64,000 nt of DNA, taken from Myoxocephalus aenaeus. Lineage: Eukaryota > Chordata > Actinopteri > Perciformes > Cottidae. The position numbers were made by a program, and so were the translations under genes. Location of the stretch: NCBI GenBank assembly GCA_038501785.1, contig JBAMJR010000009.1:6068001-6132000 (forward strand), written 5' to 3'. A model generated the notes under the pieces. The model saw nothing but the letters and a program-made list of their open reading frames with translations, did not search any database and was not told the DNA's origin. Of this stretch, positions 58,857 to 64,000 are shown piece after piece (positions within the stretch are counted from its first letter, which is position 1; every line of letters starts with the position of its first letter).

Positions 58857-61259
58857 CTGCGAAAAAATAGGGAAATTGCCAGCATTACCATCAGCACAGC
58901 CATTGTTCAGAGCACTTGGAGTGTGGTGAGACAACCCGACAGCTCCAATGACCATAAACAAACACTGTAAAGTACCGGTTAATCTTTTCATCAGGTCAGC
59001 ACTGAACTTTCTATACAGCGGTAAATAAGATCTGGTGCTCTGGGAGTGTTGGCAGGTTGTGTGTCCAGCCTCATGGTCATAACAACAACCTGTGGGACAT
59101 TCCAGCAGTCTACCACTGTCTGCTCCGTGGTCATATCATTGGTTTCGCCTACACCCACACCCGTCACTGCTTTTTGCATTTTCAAAACCCTTACTTACTT
59201 GAGGTAAGATGTCTAAGCACATTTATAGTCATACACTTGCATGTATTCACTGTAGAAAATGTAGAAAATGCAGTCTCAGCTGGAGGGCCAACTAGTGGTT
59301 ATTCTTCCAAAAGACTCAGTGACTGTGTAGTATACCAAGGCCAAGTTTGGAGTTCTAGCTCGAGATTTGGTGCCAGTTCAAAAAGTTTGATAGCAAGCTA
59401 ATACTTTTTCAATAATTGATCTTTTGATACTTACTTCAGGTGAGAAACACCTTTTTTATTTAACAAAGTTCTTGAATTAAAACTATATATATACACACAC
59501 ACATATAACCAGGCCCCTATTATACGCGGGACCTTGCTTACCCTTTGGCATTCTGCCCTCACAATGCTGATTAGAGTGTGTCCAGCAGTGCTCTCCACTG
59601 TAAGTGCCCCGGTCAGGGCACGGCCCCACAGCCTCACTTTCTGTGCTAGTACCCTGCGTCGTCAGGTTAAGTGCCTGTAAAGCCTAATGGTTTGTAAGAC
59701 TACGGCTTATCCCCGTCGCGGCCATGTGGCATGGGATGACAGAGGGAAGCCTTCCATTTAGACTTAATGCCACATAATTAGGTAAACTCCTGAGCCTGCA
59801 GAAGTCCAGGCCGCCCTCTGCCGCTGTTGTCACTGAGCACACAGACCGGAGAAAGGAGCCAGAGGAGCCGGCTTTAATTCGAGGCTTGTCTGCCGTTTGG
59901 AGATCAACGTGAGGTTCACACTAGGTTGCATTCAACACTTTTCTCGGGCTCGAGTAACCAATCCCGGCAGCTTTATCCCGGCTCACTCTCTGGTGACAAA
60001 CACATTAGTGTTAGGCGCCCGGGGAATGCAATCATCCTGCATGCAGAGAAAAGGTGCGCTCGCAAACACAATCGCGGCGCGTTCGCTTTGAATCTGAGAC
60101 GGGCATTGTTTGCTTTACAAGGCACCTTTTCAGAGGCTGAGTGATGTGAAGTTGTTCTTACAAGGGCTGGCAGATGTAGGCAGATGCGCGGCACAATGTG
60201 GTTTTAATGAGCCCACTGTTTACTGATTGTTTTGCTGTCCTTTGTTGGGGGGTAAGAAGACAAATTACCCTAGGTAGGACGGTATATACACTGTGTGTGA
60301 GCACCGCAGCTTCCAGAGTTCTAGCAGTCTCCGCCAGACACACGAGTAAAACAGGATTTTCCCTCTTTAGCAACCGAGCTTCAAAAACCACATAATCTGT
60401 GCTGTGGACTTTTCCGCCTGGAAAAACAACTAAGCAGTATGCATGAGGAAACACAAATATGTCAGTAAAAAAATAGCTTGAGGTCTAGGAATGTGTTTAA
60501 TCATCTGGTTTGGTGGATTTTCAGGGAGATGAATAAAAATGTGCAATAGGTTGCTGCCGTAAATTGTTTTTGAAAGGTTGAAACCATATTTCATCGACCT
60601 CTTCTTTGTTCACTTCCAGACATTCTGTGTGAAATTAGAGATAATACACGCTCGAGGCGCAGAACTCAACAGCACAATTGACGATCTGTCTGTGCCAGTT
60701 TGAATGGAACATGACCCAAAAAGACAGACGGGGATTATCTGATTAAAGCGCAGATATGAGAATTACAGATTTAAATTGTAAAACACCCAATTTAACTTTC
60801 AGCTGAACTCCATGATCTGCAAGGTAATTTGTCAGAACAGCTTTACTGAACTGCCTGTGGCTTTGAACTTGGGTCGGATGATACTGTTTACGATTGTAGC
60901 GAGCGAACCGCTGACGTTCATGCTGCACAGCGTGCATGTTATCAGCGCTTTAGAAATACTTTTTTGAAACTCAAGATTTACTAGCTTATTACAAATCTTT
61001 CAACCAAACCCCACGTCTTTCCTCCCTTGTTAACTTATTTATTGGCCTAAAAGTAGTAACATTTTGTTATACTGACTGTAAAAAAATACATGGTTCAAAC
61101 CTACACAGACTCCCAGGTCGGTCCAGGTTGCTAAAACTCTTAAATTCCAACACGCTCTCGACTTAGTTTTGTTGCGTAACTCCCGTACTGTACTAACGCT
61201 AGTTACGTAACAAGCGTACTGATGCTACGTAATGAACATACTTATTTTAACCCAAATCA

Positions 61260-61450
61260 CGAGCGGTTGAGACCATAAACTCATGTTTACAATGTTTACT
61301 GAGGTAAAAAATCAAATGAGAGACTTCTATATAAGACCTCTATATAATCAGACCAAAGCAGTCGCCCCCTGATGGCCTTTACAAAGAATGCAACTTTAAA
61401 GTGCTTCCGCATTGGCTTCACTTCTCAGAACTGGAGGTTGCCGCCTGGTC
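61260..61450 (+). repeat. Dispersed teleost repeat, copy 4
   Basis: It shares TTTACTGAGGTAA, AGACTTCTATATAAG, GTCGCCCCCTGATGGCC and CACTTCTCAGAACTGGAGGTT-type blocks with copies 1-3. The flanking 61130-61240 is rich in TTACGTAA-like palindromes and may belong to the same insertion. Confidence 0.65.
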
Positions 61451-62413
61451 TGTAACTTCAACCGATCTTTTCTTGAGTTGTCCCTTCATTCATCGCTCTC
61501 TTCCATGAACTACTGTTGCTTATTAGAAGAGCGCCTCTTGAAAAGCTATAAATAAACCTGTTTCTTATTGCAGTCTCTGAATTGAGGCGCTTCTTCTTGA
61601 CGGCAGCAGCTGTCATATCTTTCAATATGTCTTTCAACTGGCCCGTGACAGTTTTAAGTATTTCCCAGATGGGTTTATAAGTCGCGGCTTGTGACCTGTG
61701 ATTGTCAACATCGGCAATGTAGCGGTGACCACATTTGATCAAACATGCGATAAAGAGAAATGTATATTCCCACTCGAATAATTAGATGTGCTCACTCATT
61801 TTGTGCTTTAATCTTTATTATCATGTTCATTTTGATTTTCGAATCTGCTGAATTGCTTTGTTGCTGTGTGTGGCAACAGACAGCCTTTTGTTTGTGATGT
61901 AAAACATCATACCATCACCGGCCCTAACAGATGGGTGATATGCTAAATACACATCTGTTTGCATACAGTGTCTAATGTGTGATGGCGACCACTGTGAACG
62001 CTTGATATGAGATATTTCTGCATTTGTGGTTCTGCATCCTTCTCGTGTTTACCCAGTGCATCCACAGGCTACAGCCTCCCAGCATGCCCCTGGGCTAAAG
62101 CAACGGTGCGCCGCTGAACTCCGGCTAACAGACAGTCTAACAGCACCAACCGTATCAGTCATTGTTAAGAGGAAGCTGCTGACTCCATATCTGTGAGGGG
62201 GGATGGCGTGTATGTGCGTTTGCCAGGGTAAGTGTGTGGGGTGGGAGTGTGTGTCTGACTGTGAGGGATTGTCGGGGGTGGGGAGGGAGGGAGGGGAGGG
62301 GAGAGGCTTTGAGTGGACTATCCGCTCTACTGATGACTGCAGCACATCCACTACACTACCGCTGCAGCACTGCTCAGGAACGCGCACACATGCACGTGCA
62401 CGCACACACGCAT

Positions 62414-62415
<2 letters not shown>

Positions 62416-62501
<86 letters not shown>
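62416..62501 (+). repeat. (CA)n microsatellite
   Basis: About 43 CA units, preceded by an imperfect CACACG/CATACG lead-in. Confidence 0.95.
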
Positions 62502-63281
62502 TTCTGTACTTGCAAGACTGAATCCATTGGATCTGAATCTTGTCCTCCTTTTTCACTGTATATTATATTATATATGCTGATAAACTGTGCTTGCCCTTTA
62601 GGATGCTGACTGATCTTCCATCTTTCAAGTCAATTCTAGTTTAATGATCTCGATGACATTAATAAACCCTAATATTTGTATTTATGCATCAAAGAGGCAC
62701 CCTCAGACATTCATTATCAGACCTTATGCTCTCTGACTTGACAAAGCTGCTTCAGAGCCACAGAAGAAATGACAGAACTGTTTTCACAGGCCGAGTAGCG
62801 CTTCTCATTGTGAATAAGTCTCAGTGCATTCAGAGCTGTCCACTCGTGATGGGATCACCCAAGACTCACGTTATGCCAGGTGTAAACAGGGCCGTCGACA
62901 CACTCGATGAGCAGACTGCACAAACACTAAAAACTAACCAAAAAGTACTCATAATTGAGTGAAACTCTATTGCCTTGCTTCATTGCTCGAGGAGCCATAA
63001 AAAACACAGACATATTTGTAAAAATTCAAAAAACTATACAACTTTGTAATATTTACGAATGAATACTAAGTCTATATTTCCAGTGCAAAATATTCTACAT
63101 AAAACATATGCGCCGGACATTGGCAACAGAAGTGGCAGTTTGCTCCAGATGAGTTTGTAAGCTTTAAACACTGAATTTAAAACTGCTAGCGGCATCAACA
63201 TGTCCGGGGTGTTGCGTGATTGGTTGTCAGAACCGTCATTCCAACGGCAGACCGGCAGAATCACAACCGTTTCAGAGCAAC

Positions 63282-63549
63282 AGGTGTTTCAGTTTAAAGA
63301 GTGACCGCGTTAACTGTGACCTTCTGTGTGACTTTCAGCCAAATGCATCCATGGTTGCTCGTAGTAACTTTACTAAATGCTTGGCGTATAGGCAAAAAAA
63401 ACACACTAATGATTGTGTATTCAAAATTCATTGACACCTACATATTCCGTTAGTGTATTCAACAGCTGCCGTCACTACGAGCGACCACGACCGCGTTTGG
63501 CCGAGAGTCACCAGTTAACGCGGTCACGCTTTAAAACGAAACACGGTAG
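63282..63549. mobile_element. Fold-back (long inverted repeat) element in the bach2 intron
   Basis: The left arm (about 63282-63372), with TTTAAAGAGTGACCGCGTTA, and the right arm (about 63468-63549), inverted TTTAAAGCGTGACCGCGTTA, are similar over about 70-80 bases. Both end inward at GCTCGTAGT(A/G)AC. The loop is roughly 95 bases. The arms could form a long imperfect hairpin. No coding content or clear target duplication. Confidence 0.65.
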
Positions 63550-63821
63550 GATATAAACGTATCGACCACCACTGGACCGGCCCAAAATGCTCATGGTTGC
63601 AAGCGCCTATTTTAAAACTGTGGGTCTGTGTCATGGTATTTGACGTTCTGTACGTCACCAAAGATAATGTTTTATAATGCGTGATTTGTGTGTTGGGGAT
63701 TGATATATAAATGAATATCTAATATATTCGCATATACAGCACACACGGGAAGGACAAAATGCAATCCTTCGAGCAGCCTGTCGGAGTGTACGCTAAAGTG
63801 GCCTCTCTGTACACCCACCCG

Positions 63822-63822
<1 letters not shown>

Positions 63823-63900
<78 letters not shown>
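63823..63900 (+). repeat. (CA)n microsatellite
   Basis: About 39 CA units near the right edge of the window. Confidence 0.95.
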
Positions 63901-63902
<2 letters not shown>

Positions 63903-64000
63903 AATTGCCTTGGATCTGGCCATGCCGACTGCAACGGTGAGGCAGTGGCGGCTTAAAGAAGGCTGGCCGGCTGCATCCAGGGCCGCTGATAAACAGCAAA

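Larger units (their letters stand above)
58857..64000 (-). other. bach2: bach2 intron upstream of the large exon (continues past the window)
   Basis: The stretch contains a dispersed repeat (61260-61450), long (CA)n arrays (62416-62501, 63823-63900), a fold-back element (63282-63549) and a low-repeat zone around 59700-60200. I looked for the missing first BTB exon on the minus strand and did not find it. Confidence 0.8.

Noticed and set aside
58857..58991. In-frame extension of the bach2 large exon starting MKRLTG
   Set aside because: It replaces the conserved BTB sequence with unrelated residues; an AG acceptor sits exactly where conservation begins at 58856, so this is intron.
62049..62580. 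Several frames encoding Cys-Val or His-Thr repeats
   Set aside because: They are translations of the (CA)n array.
1..64000. CRISPR arrays, bacterial operons, riboswitches or integrated virus
   Set aside because: Split genes, SINEs and microsatellites show a vertebrate nuclear genome; no spaced direct-repeat array and no viral polymerase, capsid or envelope frame was seen.

Overview
This window is a piece of a teleost fish chromosome, probably from a spiny-rayed (percomorph-type) species. The genes are split by short GT-AG introns, and the introns carry fish-typical tRNA-derived SINEs, hAT-type elements, small inverted-repeat elements and long (CA)n tracts. Four protein-coding genes are present: mdn1 (minus), casp8ap2 (plus), gja10 (plus) and bach2 (minus). 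From memory of the human map, this is the same order and orientation as MDN1-CASP8AP2-GJA10-BACH2 on human 6q15.

Layout. Positions 1-20970 hold the 5' third of mdn1 (midasin): 40 coding exons and 1977 codons, all phase-consistent, from the start codon through AAA modules 1 to 5. The remainder lies beyond position 1. Positions 20971-21625 are a GC-rich head-to-head promoter with E2F-like and ETS-like sites. Positions 21545-33205 hold casp8ap2 (FLASH): a non-coding first exon, nine coding exons (1953 codons) and a 3' UTR with a poly(A) signal. Positions 34743-37998 hold gja10, a connexin whose last 12 residues sit on a tiny terminal exon 1.9 kb downstream of the main exon. Positions 45481-58856 hold the last three coding exons of bach2, and its first coding exon lies beyond 64000. 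A 5.5 kb stretch downstream of the bach2 stop (39995-45480) looks like its long 3' UTR. The rest of the right half is bach2 intron.

Function. Midasin is the dynein-like AAA ATPase that remodels pre-60S ribosomes. FLASH acts in histone pre-mRNA processing at histone locus bodies. Gja10-type connexins form gap junctions, classically in retinal horizontal cells. Bach2 is a heme-responsive BTB-bZIP repressor best known from lymphocytes. The four are not a pathway: they are neighbours in an old vertebrate synteny block, and only mdn1 and casp8ap2 plausibly share a promoter.

The points most worth checking are a 12-unit heptad minisatellite coding for Pro/Ser/Cys inside casp8ap2, the gja10 micro-exon and a candidate uORF just before its start, microsatellites used as splice-site tracts, several transposons with readable target-site duplications, a fold-back element near the right end, and candidate enhancers in the bach2 intron. 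I saw no wholly new system. All exon boundaries were read by eye from splice sites, reading phase and remembered family sequence; no alignment was run.
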